Positions 42,734 to 52,165 of a DNA stretch of 64,000 nucleotides are shown piece after piece. Position 1 is the stretch's first letter, and the number at the start of each line of letters is the position of its first letter. The notes beneath the pieces are model-generated. The model searched no databases. It was given only the letters and a program-made list of their open reading frames with translations, and was not told the DNA's origin. A program made the translations under genes and the position numbers. The DNA comes from Muribaculaceae bacterium Isolate-002 (NCI). GTDB lineage: Bacteria > Bacteroidota > Bacteroidia > Bacteroidales > Muribaculaceae. The DNA lies in contig SCEG01000008.1 of NCBI GenBank assembly GCA_004102805.1, positions 1 through 64,000 of the forward strand, written 5' to 3'.

Positions 42734-45565
42734 TCAGCGTCTGCGTCCGCCGGGGCCGCCATGGCCGCCATGGCCGCCTCCCGGAGGTCCCATGCGCCGT
42801 TCGTTGCGGTCGGCCGGCTGATTGCCGCTGCCAAACGTATTGAACTTATACGTGAACGACAGCATGAAATACCGTGTCAGAGCGTTATACTGCGTGTCAT
42901 CGATATACGATGCGGTAACCGTGCGCGATATATCCTTCTTCTGCTGCAGCAGGTCGTAGGCCTTGAGCATGATGGTCGCATTCTTTCCCGGAAGGAACTG
43001 ATATGATATCGATGCGTTCCACATCCATGAGTCGGCGTCATAACCGGCGGAATATCCGCGTGTGGCGGAGTAGGTCAGCTCGCTGTTGAGCACAAACCCG
43101 AGCGGGTCGTACCATGTGCCGTTGAAATTGCCTCCGAAGCGGTGCACGTTGGTCGATGTCATTGACGACGCCGAGTTGTGGGTCGTCGAGAAATTATACA
43201 TCGGGCGCAGCTCAAGCTCCAGATTGTCCGGACGATAGGCTATCGAGAACGACTCCGCCACCATAAACGAGTTCGATATATTGCGCTCGCCGTTGTTATA
43301 GCCCAGTCGGCGGTTGAAATTGGTGAATATATTGTTGTTAAACGTGAACACCTTGTTGCGCAGAGGCTGCGAGAACATGTTCATCAGTCGCGCGTTCCAC
43401 ACTCCGTTCACATTCTCGTAGGTAGTGTAGCGACCACCCGTCTGGCTGTTGTATATCGTCTTGGAGATGATGGAATTCTGCGTGATCTGCGCGTCAAACA
43501 TTGTCATCGTCGAGCGCTGTGCCTCGGCATTAAACGCCTGGTGGCGCAGACGTATGTTGTGGTTGAACGATGTCAAAAGATCCGGATTACCCTGCACCAC
43601 ATTCAGCGGATTACTGTAGTCGGCCACCGGCTGCAACTGGCTCATCGACGGCTGGGAGCTGCGTCCGTAGTAGTCGACATTGAGCGAGCTCGTCTTGTCA
43701 AACTTATATTTGAACCGCAGGAATGGCGAGTAGTTCCAAGTCGTGCGTTCCGGAATATTCTTGTCCGAGTTGCTCAGATTGGTGCTCTTCATGCGTATCG
43801 GCACTATCGACAGGCCGGCATCGAGCGTATATTTGCTGCTGACCTTCTTGTAGCCCACACGTATATCCTGCTGGAAGTTGGTGTTGCGGAACCGGTTCGA
43901 CAGCGTGTCGACAAGCTCTATGTTGGCATAGTCTATCTCCGGCATTGGCAGAGTGTAATCCATGCCGTTGAGCACGAAGTCCCACACCTCGGTGCCGAAA
44001 CTGACCGGACGGTCATACACAAGTTTGTCGGCGTTGTTCCAGCGCATGTTGGCGGAGTAGCCTACGGTGAGGAAGTTGCCGTTGCGCACATCGCCCAGAG
44101 GTTCTGTCCACGTCAGTCGCGCGCTTACGAAGTTGCTCCAGGTCTTGTTGTCGATCCATTGGTCATAGCTGTCTACCGAGTCGTTGAACTGATGGAAAAT
44201 ATTGTAGACATAGCTGTCTTCATACTCCCTGACATTGCTCATGCGGTAGTTGGCGAACACTGAAAACGAACGGCCTCTGTGGCTGGCGAAGCTGTGGTTG
44301 TAGATAAGACGTCCGCCGGCTTCATACGATTTGCCGTCTGACTGCGACCGGTTGAGCGACGTGTTCTTCCCCTCTGACACCGAAAACGCCTTTGACCACG
44401 AGTCATTCTGATTGTATGAGAAATACGGACGGAAATCAAACGTGTTGAACGAATCCGGTTTCCACTCCACCCTGAAGTCAGCTCTGACATTGTGACCCTT
44501 GTCACGTGAGTTTGAGTAGGAATTCTGGGTATAGGGGTCATCTTCAAGCAGATACTGGCGGTTTTTGCGCTGTTCGCTCTTCTTGTCGGAGTGTGAATAC
44601 ATCACATCACCGCCCACGCGCAGCTTCTCATCTTTGCCCACGTTGAAATTCACGCCGAAACTCTGCGAGTTGCTTATGCCCTGATCGCCCCCGAAGCGGC
44701 GGAAGCGGTTGCCGTTGCCGTCGGTGAAGCCAAGGTCGTTGGTGTTGTTGGCCGAGCCGATGAAAGTTATCTGATTGCCGTTCCAGAATCGGTTGACATT
44801 AAAGGCGGTCTGATAGCGGTCGTCGGTGCCGTAGCCCGCTTCGACCGTTCCGAACCAGCCGTTCTGCATCCCCTTCTTAACCGTAAGGTTGATGACAGTC
44901 TCGTCCTCGCCGTCGTCTACTCCGGTCAGACGCGCCAGATCACTCTTGCGCTCCACCACCTGAAGCTTGTCGACCATGTTGACCGGAAGGTTTTTGGAGG
45001 CCACTTTGGGGTCGTCGGCAAAAAATTCCTTCCCGTCGATGAGTATCTTTGTCACCTCCTTGCCGTTGGCTGTGATCTTGCCGTCGGAGTCAACCTCCAC
45101 GCCGGGCAGACGTTTGAGCAGATCTTCGACCACGGCATTGGGCTGCGTCTTGTAGGAGTCGGCATTGAATTCCACTGTGTCCTGCATCACCTTGATTGGC
45201 GTTTTGACTGCCGTCACCGTAGCTTCCGCCAGCAGATGCGACGACTCTTTTAGAGTGATTGTCCCTGCGTTGAAATTCTTGTCAGCTACAGTCAGGTTCT
45301 TGTAATTCTTGACATAGCCGATATAGCTTGTCTCAAGGATATAGCTGCCGTTCTTGATATCCGCAAAGGAAAATTTGCCGTTCATGTCGGCCGCGGTTCC
45401 CTTCACGTACGCACTGTCTTTGGCGGCAAGAAGTCTCACTCCCGCCTCCATCAGCGGCTCTCCCGTGTCGTCCGACACCGTTCCGCTTACAGTATAAGCC
45501 GCGCCGGTCAGCACACTGCATGCCGCCATACACACCGCCAATACCATTCCTCTGAAATCTCTCAT
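42734..45565 (-). CDS. Outer-membrane beta-barrel protein, TonB-receptor-like
   Basis: The 943-residue product starts at the ATG at 45565 (signal peptide MRDFRGMVLAVCMAACSVLT). An N-terminal carboxypeptidase-regulatory-like domain (YTVSGTVSDDTGEPLMEAGV) is followed by a plug-like segment (VVEDLLKRLPGVEVDSDGKI). A long barrel then follows, rich in aromatic-ending strands and finishing YFMLSFTYKFNTFGSG. This matches the outer-membrane-barrel family related to TonB receptors that has no SusD partner; none is present here. The last residues are Gly/His/Arg-rich (GPPGGGHGGHGGPGGRRR), an unusual tail that could bind metal. Single gene. Confidence 0.85.
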   Translation of the reverse strand: MRDFRGMVLAVCMAACSVLTGAAYTVSGTVSDDTGEPLMEAGVRLLAAKDSAYVKGTAADMNGKFSFADIKNGSYILETSYIGYVKNYKNLTVADKNFNAGTITLKESSHLLAEATVTAVKTPIKVMQDTVEFNADSYKTQPNAVVEDLLKRLPGVEVDSDGKITANGKEVTKILIDGKEFFADDPKVASKNLPVNMVDKLQVVERKSDLARLTGVDDGEDETVINLTVKKGMQNGWFGTVEAGYGTDDRYQTAFNVNRFWNGNQITFIGSANNTNDLGFTDGNGNRFRRFGGDQGISNSQSFGVNFNVGKDEKLRVGGDVMYSHSDKKSEQRKNRQYLLEDDPYTQNSYSNSRDKGHNVRADFRVEWKPDSFNTFDFRPYFSYNQNDSWSKAFSVSEGKNTSLNRSQSDGKSYEAGGRLIYNHSFASHRGRSFSVFANYRMSNVREYEDSYVYNIFHQFNDSVDSYDQWIDNKTWSNFVSARLTWTEPLGDVRNGNFLTVGYSANMRWNNADKLVYDRPVSFGTEVWDFVLNGMDYTLPMPEIDYANIELVDTLSNRFRNTNFQQDIRVGYKKVSSKYTLDAGLSIVPIRMKSTNLSNSDKNIPERTTWNYSPFLRFKYKFDKTSSLNVDYYGRSSQPSMSQLQPVADYSNPLNVVQGNPDLLTSFNHNIRLRHQAFNAEAQRSTMTMFDAQITQNSIISKTIYNSQTGGRYTTYENVNGVWNARLMNMFSQPLRNKVFTFNNNIFTNFNRRLGYNNGERNISNSFMVAESFSIAYRPDNLELELRPMYNFSTTHNSASSMTSTNVHRFGGNFNGTWYDPLGFVLNSELTYSATRGYSAGYDADSWMWNASISYQFLPGKNATIMLKAYDLLQQKKDISRTVTASYIDDTQYNALTRYFMLSFTYKFNTFGSGNQPADRNERRMGPPGGGHGGHGGPGGRRR

Positions 45566-45794
45566 CTTTTTGGGGATACTTTTTAGGGATATTTGTTGAA
45601 TTGAATTCTTTTGCGTAACGTCGGCAACGGCTTGACTACAGCCGCTTTCCGACTTCAATCGTGTTTCTGACTGCAAAAATAAATAAAAGTTTAATTATAA
45701 ATGCGTCAAAAAGTGACACGTATGCCTACATTTCAACCAACGCCCGAATTTCTTCAACAAACACCCCGACAAGCCTCTACGGCTACCACCCCCC

Positions 45795-46126
45795 CTAATA
45801 ATGGAACGACGAGCCTCCCAAAAACTCTCGCAGAAGCGATGTCGGAGGTATGTCGCGGCCCGGTATCGGAGCGAAATAGCTCAGAAACTTCATCAGACGG
45901 TAAGCCTCGGCATATTCCGGAGTGTCGCGTGGAAAATTCTTCAGCAGGCCCTCGCCATATTCGCGCATCACGCCAAGCTCGAATATCAGCGACGAGTTGA
46001 ATGTCGAGTCGGCATTCTCCTGATACGGGAATATCCAGCGCTCCTCGCCGCGTCTCACGCTCGGCCAGCGGCGTATCGTCTCCATCGCCGACGTCCCGCG
46101 GTATTTGTGGTCGCGTATGATGCGGC
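45795..46126 (-). pseudogene. Recent duplicate of the uridine-kinase-like gene's 3' end
   Basis: Bases 45801-46126 are almost identical to 49042-49367, differing at only a few positions. They encode the last roughly 108 residues of that protein, ending G-G-S-S-F-H-Y-stop. Homology stops abruptly at 46127, where a transposase fragment on the other strand begins. No start or kinase motif is present, so it is non-functional. Confidence 0.9.
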
Positions 46127-46598
46127 CAAAATCATCTCCTATTACAAGCGCAGATGGTTCATTGAGGATTATCACCACTTGCTGAAGAAAAAAGGATTTG
46201 GCATAGAAGATATACAGGTGGAAAGTCCGCATGCCTTTGAAATCAATCTTGCCGTAAGCATTAAAAACGCCTATGAGGTGGCGTTGGTCAAAAAAGGATT
46301 TGACGGAAACGATGATACGAATCCGGCATCTATAGCGTTCACTCCACTGGAGATCGAAATCGTGGACACTCTCAACAGGCGTTTTAATACCAAAAAGAAG
46401 ATATACAAGAATCCGCACCCAAAGGGGGCGCTGGCATGGGCTTCATGGGTTGTGGCCTGCGAAGGCGGCTGGAGTGCCATGCCATCACAACCGAAGCCGG
46501 GTATAATAACATTCAAAAGAGGTATTGGTAGATTGGAAACAATCTACCAATACCTCTTGGAGAACTCGAATATGGGGATATTTGTGGGTAAAGGCTAG
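46127..46598 (+). pseudogene. C-terminal fragment of an IS4-family (Tn5-like) transposase
   Basis: From 46127 the plus strand encodes KIISYYKRRWFIEDYHHLLK and following, ending with GGWSAMPSQPKPGIITFKRG. These match the Y-(2)-R-(3)-E-(6)-K region and the C-terminal domain (G-G-W-x-G-x-x-S-Q-x-P-x-P) of Tn5-like transposases. The DDE catalytic aspartates and N-terminal domain are missing. An open frame from 45801 joins antisense kinase sequence to this fragment and is a chimeric artefact. No terminal inverted repeats were recognised. Confidence 0.8.
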
Positions 46599-46635
46599 CG
46601 ATACATCGCGTCCCCATCCTAAAATCGCTATCAAT

Positions 46636-46664
46636 AAAACCGGCGTCCTCAGGACACCGGTTTT
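46636..46664. terminator. Bidirectional hairpin terminator
   Basis: AAAACCGGCGTCCT faces AGGACACCGGTTTT with a one-base loop offset, and A/T tracts lie on both sides. It lies after the transposase fragment. A second GC-rich inverted pair (ACCCGGC / GCCGGGT) lies at about 46671-46709. Confidence 0.7.
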
Positions 46665-46770
46665 AGCTGTAACCCGGCCCGCCGCAGCGTAGCGGAGACG
46701 AGCCGGGTCATGTATCATATATGGTGGAAAGAGTCCGCAGGCCGCTGATTTACATTGTAAATCAGGTGGT

Positions 46771-48534
46771 CTATCTCACAATGATCTTGCTGACTTTCTT
46801 TCCGCTTCTGACTATGTATACGCCTGTATTCAGCTCGGGAACACTCTCACCCGTGGCGACCACGTGTCCCGTAATCGAATACACTGTCACGATGCCGCCA
46901 TCTTCGGTTTCAACCGATTCTATCCCCGAGAATGACGATTCGGATATATCGGTGAACTGTTTCCATACTTCGGCCGATGCATAGCTCTCTGCCGCGCCTT
47001 CGGGCACAAGGAGTCTGGCTGTGTCATAGATTGATGACGCGAATGTATTCGACATGATTGCGGGCGGAATTACGTTTTTGCTCTTGATTGTTGCGAGGGA
47101 GGCGCAGTTGCCGAACACATTGTTGCCGATTGACTGCATTGACGAGGGTATGGTCACCTCTGCCAGCGATGTGCATCCGAAAAATGTATTGTAACCCAAT
47201 GACTCAAGTTCCTCGGGAAGAGTGACCTCTTTGAGCGCGGAGCAGCCCGAGAATGCATAGTCGCCGATAAATTCCGGAGTCCCGTCAAACTCTATCATCT
47301 CTAGTGACGAACAGTTCTGGAACGATTTCTGATCTATCCTCTTGACCGTCGCCGGAAATTTTATGGCCGACAGTTTCGAGCAATTGAAGAATACGTTTTT
47401 GCCGACCGAAAGGAGCCCCGATGGCAGTGTCACGCTCTCAAGAGCCTTGCAGTTCTGGAACATGTTGGTAGGCAATGCCGTTACGGCTTCGGGGATCTCG
47501 ATCGATTTAAGTCCCGAGCATCCTGCGAACGCGGCACTGCCGACGGTTGTCAGCGTTGACGGCAGTTCGATGCTCTCCAGCCCGGTGCAGTTGTAAAACG
47601 CATAATTGCCCAAAGATGTGAGAGTAGAGGGGAACGTGATTTTTGAAATCGACGTACAGTTGTAGAATACATACTGCTTTACCGTTGTGGCGCCTTCGGG
47701 CACAACGACTTCCGACAGCAGTTCGCCGTTCACTTTGAGCACCTTGCATTGTGACACGGGATTTGACGTGCTCTTGCTGAAGTCTATGTCGCACCATGCC
47801 GCGAGGTCGGTAGTATTCACGGCCTTGATGCCCGAACACCCGTAGAACGCGTTGGCACCGATGGTCTTTACCGATGCCGGAACGGTGACTTCGGTTATTG
47901 ACGACAGCCCGGCGAACACATACTGCTTGAGTTCGCTGACTCCCTCGGGAATATCAAGCTCGGTCACTTCCTTGCCGCCGACATAAAGGTGCTTGGCCAA
48001 TGAGGTGGGATTGGACGATGCGTCGTTGAACGACAGCGCGCACCAGCTTGTTAGGTCGACTACCTCTACACGCTCCAGCGCATCGCAGCCGAAAAACACC
48101 GACACCTCGAATGTGGTCAGTGTCGACGGTATCATTATTGACTTCAGTGACGTGCAGTTGTTGAATGAATAGGAACTCAAAGTGGTGAGACCCTCGTTGA
48201 ATGCCAGGTCGGTTATTGACGAGCACCCGTCAAACGAGTTTCTGCCAATCGTAGTCAGCGTGGCCGGAAATACTACCGTCTCTACCTTGTCACAGTTTTG
48301 TGCCGCATTCGCGCCTATCTCCGTCACTGCATATTTTGCACCCTCAATCTCAACTTCGGCAGGGATGACAAGCGCGGTAACATCACCGCTTACTTTTGTC
48401 AGCTTGCAATCGCTTTTCCCGGATATGACCGAGAATGTCATTCCGTCGATTTCTGCTGTCTGTGCACTTGCCGACACTGCTCCGGAAAGCATGCCGATTG
48501 CCGACAATACCTTTAGGCATGATCTGATATCCAT
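46771..48534 (-). CDS. BspA-like leucine-rich repeat protein with T9SS-like C-terminus
   Basis: The 587-residue product has a signal peptide (about 1-24). It carries roughly 16-18 repeats of the BspA/LRR_5 type (pattern I-x-L-P-x-x-L-x-x-I-G-x-x-A-F-x-x-C-x-x-L), for example TLTTVGSAAFAGCSGLKSIE. The last 60 residues resemble a type IX sorting domain (VTVYSITGHVVATGE to YIVRSGKKVSKIIVR). BspA proteins are surface adhesins for host proteins or other bacteria. It has a well-formed promoter at 48637-48667. Single-gene unit. Confidence 0.92.
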   Translation of the reverse strand: MDIRSCLKVLSAIGMLSGAVSASAQTAEIDGMTFSVISGKSDCKLTKVSGDVTALVIPAEVEIEGAKYAVTEIGANAAQNCDKVETVVFPATLTTIGRNSFDGCSSITDLAFNEGLTTLSSYSFNNCTSLKSIMIPSTLTTFEVSVFFGCDALERVEVVDLTSWCALSFNDASSNPTSLAKHLYVGGKEVTELDIPEGVSELKQYVFAGLSSITEVTVPASVKTIGANAFYGCSGIKAVNTTDLAAWCDIDFSKSTSNPVSQCKVLKVNGELLSEVVVPEGATTVKQYVFYNCTSISKITFPSTLTSLGNYAFYNCTGLESIELPSTLTTVGSAAFAGCSGLKSIEIPEAVTALPTNMFQNCKALESVTLPSGLLSVGKNVFFNCSKLSAIKFPATVKRIDQKSFQNCSSLEMIEFDGTPEFIGDYAFSGCSALKEVTLPEELESLGYNTFFGCTSLAEVTIPSSMQSIGNNVFGNCASLATIKSKNVIPPAIMSNTFASSIYDTARLLVPEGAAESYASAEVWKQFTDISESSFSGIESVETEDGGIVTVYSITGHVVATGESVPELNTGVYIVRSGKKVSKIIVR

Positions 48535-48636
48535 ATTTTTTCAACGGCCCGCCAGCCTATCGGGCAATTTTGTGAAACCGATTCCGGAGAGGCTGACAAA
48601 TCAATCAAAATGTCACCGGATTGTATTTATATATTG

Positions 48637-48667
48637 CAAAAATATATAAAATTTAAATATTTGCAAA
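48637..48667 (-). promoter_or_regulatory. Bacteroidetes-type promoter for the BspA-like gene
   Basis: On the minus strand, TTTG (48664-48667) and TATTTTTG (48637-48644) are separated by exactly 19 nt. The leader to the ATG is about 95 nt. Confidence 0.7.
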
Positions 48668-48762
48668 AATATTTATATAAATCACATAAAAATACAACCT
48701 TTGTGTACGGTGAGATGCAGCCTTTATGTATGCCGGTTTTCGGCGTGACTCATTCAAAACTA

Positions 48763-48925
48763 AGAGCCTGTTCAAATTTATATGATACGGATTTTGATAG
48801 GTATTGTCAGATGGATTTTTGATTGCGATGAGGGAGTGTAGCCGTAGCTACTCGACCGAAGAGCAAACAAAAAGATGCTGGCAAGACTCTCAAAAGCAAA
48901 GTGATATAAATTTTGAACAAGCTCT
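48763..48925. mobile_element. 163-bp MITE-like element, copy 2
   Basis: The terminal inverted repeats are AGAGCCTGTTCAAATTTATAT and, on the other strand, AGAGCTTGTTCAAAATTTATAT. Total length 163 bp equals the copy at 61532-61694. The internal GTAGCCGTAGCTAC palindrome and GACTCTCAAAAGCAAAGTGA are shared. No clear target-site duplication was seen and it encodes no convincing protein. Confidence 0.75.
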
Positions 48926-49035
48926 AAAAAAGAAACCCCGTGATGACGCGTAAGCGGAATGACCGCCCCTGCGAAATCACGGCGTATGGCCTGCATTATC
49001 TTGTCTGAGTGTCGCAGGTTTGATTTCCGGCCTGA

Positions 49036-50703
49036 TCAGTAATGGAACGACGAGCCTCCCAAAAACTCTCGCAGCAGCGATGTCGGTGGTATGTCGCGAC
49101 CCGGTATCGGAGCGAAATAGCTCAGAAACTTCATCAGACGGTAAGCCTCGGCATATTCCGGAGTGTCGCGTGGAAAATTCTTCAGCAGGCCCTCGCCATA
49201 TTCGCGCATCACGCCAAGCTCGAATATCAGCGACGAGTTGAATGTCGAGTCGGCATTCTCCTGATACGGGAATATCCAACGCTCCTCGCCGCGTCTCACG
49301 CTCGGCCAGCGGCGTATCGTCTCCATCGCCGACGTCCCGCGGTATTTGTGGTCGCGTATGATGCGGCGGAGCAGACGGTTGTCGGTTGTCGGCACCCAGT
49401 TGTGGTCATCAATGGCAAGCGTTGTCAGTGCCGACACATAGATGCGATATTTCATGCCGTCCTCGATCTCCGATGTAAGCTCCGGATTGAGCCCGTGTAT
49501 TCCCTCGATGAGCAGTATCGAGCGGTCGTCGAGCTGCAGGCGCTCCCCTTTGTACAGGCGGTGACCGTGCTCGAAACTATAGGTCGGCAGCTCCACCTCC
49601 TCTCCGGCGATAAGACGGCGGAGGTCGGAGTTGAACTGTTGCAGGTCAAGCGCATAAAGCGACTCATAGTCATAGTCGCCGCTCTCGTCACGAGGTGTGT
49701 TCACCCTGTCGACAAAATAATTGTCGAGCGATATCATCTTAGGCTTGAGCAGATTGGTCAGCAGATAGATTGCCAGTCGCTTCGTAAACGTCGTCTTTCC
49801 CGACGACGACGGCCCGGCTATCATCACCACGCGTGCCCCTCCGGCTTCATAACGGCGCTTTATTTCATCGGCTATCGACGCTATCTTCTTGTCATGCAGC
49901 GCTTCGGCCACATTTATGAGTTCGCCAGAACGGTTCTCCTCTGTCGATTTGTTCAGCTCTCCCACATTGCGTATCCCAATGATATGGTTGAATGCGACAT
50001 ACTCCGTAAACGCATTATACATCTTCTCCTGAGTGATAGGCTGAGCCGGCACGTCCGGACAGCTGTGGTCGCAACCCAGAAGCAGAAATCCCTCATGATA
50101 GCGCTTCAGGTCGAAGCAACGCAGAAATCCTGTCGACGGCGCGAGCGGTCCGTAATATGTGTCAATCACGCCGTCAAGACGGTAATACACCGTGTAAAGG
50201 TCATGGATTGTGTCGAGCAGCTGCACCTTGTCGTCAAGACCCTCCTTGCGAAACATCTCCTTGACATCAGCCGTCAGACGCTCCTTGCGCTCGAACGCCA
50301 CATCGCGCTCTACAAGCCGACGCATCGCCTCGCGCAGATTTTCAACCACCTCGTCGGTAACCGCTATATTGTCAAGACGGCAGTAATAACCCTTCGATAT
50401 CGAGTGGCAAATATTCAGGCGCGTTCCCGGATAACACTCCACAAGAGCCCTGTAAAGCATCATGCACAGCGAGCGGGTGTAAACCCGCATCCCCGATGCC
50501 GTGGTGACCGGCAGATATTCCACCTGCTTGGGCGCGAACACCGCATACTGCAGATCCTCGGTCTTGTTGTTGACACGCGCGCATATCGGCGTGAACGATA
50601 TTTCGTCGCAGACGCGCTTTAATATCTCCGATAGAGTCTCTCCTCCGTCAAACGGTATATATCTGTTGATATTCTTGCAGAAAATTTTTAATTGGGCACT
50701 CAT
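49036..50703 (-). CDS. Uridine-kinase-like nucleoside kinase with N-terminal TGS-like extension
   Basis: The 555-residue product starts at the ATG at 50703 (MSAQLKIFCKNINRYIPFDG). The N-terminal region looks like TGS plus the second additional domain of threonyl-tRNA synthetase (YSISKGYYCRLDN-like stretch near 120). From about residue 280 comes a P-loop kinase of the uridine kinase/phosphoribulokinase family with Walker A GPSSSGKTTFTKRL and LLIEGIHGLNPEL. It probably phosphorylates a nucleoside; the substrate is not certain. Its last 108 codons are duplicated at 45795-46126. The gene stands alone, downstream of the RND operon on the same strand. Confidence 0.85.
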   Translation of the reverse strand: MSAQLKIFCKNINRYIPFDGGETLSEILKRVCDEISFTPICARVNNKTEDLQYAVFAPKQVEYLPVTTASGMRVYTRSLCMMLYRALVECYPGTRLNICHSISKGYYCRLDNIAVTDEVVENLREAMRRLVERDVAFERKERLTADVKEMFRKEGLDDKVQLLDTIHDLYTVYYRLDGVIDTYYGPLAPSTGFLRCFDLKRYHEGFLLLGCDHSCPDVPAQPITQEKMYNAFTEYVAFNHIIGIRNVGELNKSTEENRSGELINVAEALHDKKIASIADEIKRRYEAGGARVVMIAGPSSSGKTTFTKRLAIYLLTNLLKPKMISLDNYFVDRVNTPRDESGDYDYESLYALDLQQFNSDLRRLIAGEEVELPTYSFEHGHRLYKGERLQLDDRSILLIEGIHGLNPELTSEIEDGMKYRIYVSALTTLAIDDHNWVPTTDNRLLRRIIRDHKYRGTSAMETIRRWPSVRRGEERWIFPYQENADSTFNSSLIFELGVMREYGEGLLKNFPRDTPEYAEAYRLMKFLSYFAPIPGRDIPPTSLLREFLGGSSFHY

Positions 50704-50849
50704 AATGATGTGGGGCTTAATGTTAATGAATTTCGTAAATATACAAAATTTTAACACATCAGGCTCCCTTTTTGTTCTAAATCGCCAACTTTACCGCGGC
50801 ATGCCCCAATCAATCAGTAACCTTAGTGTCCTTAACGACCTTAAAGTCG

Positions 50850-52154
50850 TTATTCCTCCTGACCCGTGGCCTGCAGATAGCTCACGCGAGCCACGCGATA
50901 AGCCCCGTAAGCTTCCGTATATTGGTCGAGACTCTGGCGGTAGAGTGTCTGGGCGTCAAGCAAGTCGGTCACATTGCTCACTCCGGCGTGAAAGAAATTC
51001 TGGTTCATGCGCAGGTTTTCGGCCGACTGGGCAATCGATTCCTTCGCAATCTCCATCTTGCGGTGGGCTGAAGTGAGGTCATCCCATGCGTTTATCATCT
51101 TGATGCACAGCATCTGCGACAGGTCGTTCATCTCCATCCGCGCGTTGGCTGTCTCGAGTTTGCGACGCTTTATCGCGTGGGAGCCTCCCCACCATGAGCT
51201 TATCGGCACCGACACGCTGACAAACACCGCTCCGAAGCCGTGACGCTGACTGATGACATCGTCGTAGAAATATCCTGCGCCGACCCCTACGGTAGGCAGG
51301 TTTTCTCCCACGGCGATTTTCTCCTCAAGCTCCGAGGCATTCACCTTTTTCTGCAGCAGCCGGTAGTCGGCCGTGCTTCCAAGAGCCGCGTTCGGGTCGA
51401 TATAGATGTCGGAGGGGTAGGGGGGCACCTCGTCGGGTGTCTCCTCCTCGGCCACATCTATCGCCGTGCCGTCAAGTCCGGTATATTGTGCAAGCAGCTG
51501 ACGCGAGAGCGCTATGCCGTTGTCGAGGTCTACCATCGTGGAGCGCAGCTCGTTTTTGCGCAGCTGCACCTTGAGCAGTTCGTTGCGTGTGGTGACTCCG
51601 GCCTTCAGTGCTACACCCACCTGAAATTCAAGCGTGTCGACCAGGGCGATGACATCCTCGAGAGTGCGGCGCTTCGACTTCAGTGTCACAAGCTGCCAGT
51701 AATATTTCTCCGCGGTCATAGTCACTTCGTTGACCGCATTCTCGCGCTCGAGTCCTGCCGCTTCCACACCGACCTCGGCGAGGCGGTTGCCGTTGACAAT
51801 GCGTCCGCCGGCAAACACCGGCTGCACCGCCGTGACATTGGCGCTCACACCGCGCTTTATCATCTGCAGCGTGGCTATGTTGAATATGTCGAGGTCGACC
51901 ACGGGCTTGTTGGCAGCAAACGCCATGCCCGATGCCGTCACCGTCGGGAAATACTTGGTGAATGCCTCCTTGCGCAACTCCTCGGCGGCCTCGGCATTGC
52001 TTGCCGCGACATTGACCTTGGCATTGTTTTTTATCGCCAGCTCGCGGCATTCGTCAAGCGTGAGCATGCGGACTTCCTCTCCGCCTGCCTGCCCCTGGGC
52101 TGTAGCGCCAAGCAGCGACAGCATGGCTGTAAATGCTATTGACAATCGTTTCAT
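50850..52154 (-). CDS. TolC-family outer-membrane efflux protein
   Basis: The 434-residue product starts at the ATG at 52154 (MKRLSIAFTAMLSLLGATAQ, signal peptide). An ATG at 52169 overlapping the permease stop (ATGA) is an alternative giving translational coupling. Two repeated long coiled-coil regions (for example LRKEAFTKYFPTVTASG and AQSAENLRMNQNFFHAGVSN) match the outer-membrane efflux fold. It forms the exit duct for the RND pump encoded just upstream. Third gene of the operon adaptor-permease-duct. Confidence 0.93.
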   Translation of the reverse strand: MKRLSIAFTAMLSLLGATAQGQAGGEEVRMLTLDECRELAIKNNAKVNVAASNAEAAEELRKEAFTKYFPTVTASGMAFAANKPVVDLDIFNIATLQMIKRGVSANVTAVQPVFAGGRIVNGNRLAEVGVEAAGLERENAVNEVTMTAEKYYWQLVTLKSKRRTLEDVIALVDTLEFQVGVALKAGVTTRNELLKVQLRKNELRSTMVDLDNGIALSRQLLAQYTGLDGTAIDVAEEETPDEVPPYPSDIYIDPNAALGSTADYRLLQKKVNASELEEKIAVGENLPTVGVGAGYFYDDVISQRHGFGAVFVSVSVPISSWWGGSHAIKRRKLETANARMEMNDLSQMLCIKMINAWDDLTSAHRKMEIAKESIAQSAENLRMNQNFFHAGVSNVTDLLDAQTLYRQSLDQYTEAYGAYRVARVSYLQATGQEE

Positions 52155-52165
52155 AACCGTAATAA

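Noticed and set aside
43178-44263. 361-codon plus-strand frame inside the outer-membrane barrel gene
   Set aside because: It is antisense to a well-supported barrel gene, has no signal or domain, and its composition mirrors the complementary strand.
45801-46598. 265-codon frame read as one protein
   Set aside because: Its first part is antisense to the duplicated kinase fragment and only the second part is transposase sequence; the join is a scar, not a designed fusion.
49042-50622. 526-codon plus-strand open frame opposite the uridine-kinase-like gene
   Set aside because: It is antisense to a gene with a clear P-loop and domain structure, and its translation is basic, His/Arg-rich and without a recognisable family, as expected for a high-GC shadow frame.
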